Below are positions 63,809-64,000 of a stretch of DNA of 64,000 nucleotides, one piece after another. The notes below the pieces were generated by a model, which worked only from the letters and a program-made list of their open reading frames with translations, was not told where the DNA came from and did no database searches. Positions within the stretch are counted from its first letter, which is position 1. Each line of letters begins with the position of its first letter. The DNA is from Shewanella insulae. GTDB taxonomy: Bacteria; Pseudomonadota; Gammaproteobacteria; Enterobacterales; Shewanellaceae. Made by a program: the position numbers and the translations under genes. The DNA lies in contig NZ_WRPA01000001.1 of the NCBI RefSeq assembly GCF_009831655.1, positions 310,001 through 374,000 of the forward strand. The letters run 5' to 3'.

Positions 63809-64000
63809 CTAACTGTACCTGTCCCTGAGCCAAGCATATTGATAATAGGCACTTTGTCCTAAGCGTCTCAGTCGCGCGAAGGGAAACTTAGGCAGTGGCG
63901 CTTGATAGAGAGGTAGTTCGGGCAAAGACTCTCCGGCAATATGCTGTGCCAGGCGATAGGCAGCCTGAGCCGAGAAGGCGACGCCTGAACCGCAGTAACC
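63809..64000 (-). CDS. FAD-dependent oxidoreductase (DAO family), C-terminal part
   Basis: Only the last 63 residues are in the window; the gene begins beyond the right edge. GYCGSGVAFSAQAAYRLAQH matches the C-terminal FAD-binding segment of D-amino-acid-oxidase-like enzymes such as gamma-glutamylputrescine oxidase and sarcosine oxidase-like proteins. The tail LPKFPFARLRRLGQ and YYQYAWLRDRYS is typical of PuuB-like proteins. The flavoprotein family is well supported; the substrate is not. Confidence 0.75.
   Translation of the reverse strand, partial: GYCGSGVAFSAQAAYRLAQHIAGESLPELPLYQAPLPKFPFARLRRLGQSAYYQYAWLRDRYS

Overview
The window looks like a chromosomal segment of a Shewanella species (Gammaproteobacteria, Alteromonadales). 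The evidence is conserved gene order rather than any single gene: ubiG-gyrA-serC, aroA, cmk-rpsA-ihfB-lapA-lapB-pyrF, the cbb3 oxidase cluster followed by an EtrA/FNR regulator, uspE and ttcA, and the gapA/gapB pair with glyW-cysT-leuZ-type tRNAs. Most of it is vertically inherited core genome of moderate GC. Two AT-rich patches (about 37.8-40.6 kb and 57.3-58.5 kb) look acquired.

Layout. 1-13.8 kb holds information processing and amino-acid genes: gph (cut by the left edge), ubiG, gyrA, serC, an exported protein, an AspC-type aminotransferase, aroA, cmk, rpsA with a structured leader, ihfB, lapAB and pyrF. 14.5-17.9 kb has a 2,4-dienoyl-CoA reductase-type SDR and an acyl-CoA dehydrogenase preceded by a PsrA-like palindrome, which suggests unsaturated fatty-acid oxidation. 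17.9-25.4 kb holds dacB, a 58-residue membrane protein, pssA, a DTW-domain tRNA enzyme, and an exported amidohydrolase next to a class-C beta-lactamase-like hydrolase.

25.6-32.1 kb is the most interesting accessory locus. A FixJ-type regulator and a TtrS-like kinase with a PhnD-type periplasmic sensor lie beside an ApbE flavin transferase. Divergent from these are a lipoprotein with at least two FMN_bind-like domains and an outer-membrane porin. A CRP-like box and two related palindromes sit in the intergenic regions. I read it as an uncharacterised ligand-sensing, flavin-based extracytoplasmic redox module. 32.3-37.8 kb carries an acetyltransferase, a Mn-type pyrophosphatase, a Lon-family protease and a PAS-GGDEF cyclase.

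37.8-40.4 kb is an island with a frameshifted small ORF, about 1 kb of hairpin-rich non-coding DNA ending in a plus-strand terminator, and a tyrosine recombinase. 40.7-52.1 kb holds an HD-GYP regulator, a lipoprotein, the ccoNOQP/HIS respiratory cluster with two FNR-type boxes, an SafE-like membrane protein, etrA and uspE. 52.1-56.9 kb has ttcA, a Bax-like hydrolase, a YvcK-like protein and a second AspC. At 57.3-58.5 kb a 1.2 kb remnant element is bounded by a 23-bp direct repeat of the tRNA-Leu 3' end and separates the tRNA operon from its likely terminator. 59-62.7 kb holds gapB and gapA, and the right edge cuts an FAD-dependent oxidoreductase.
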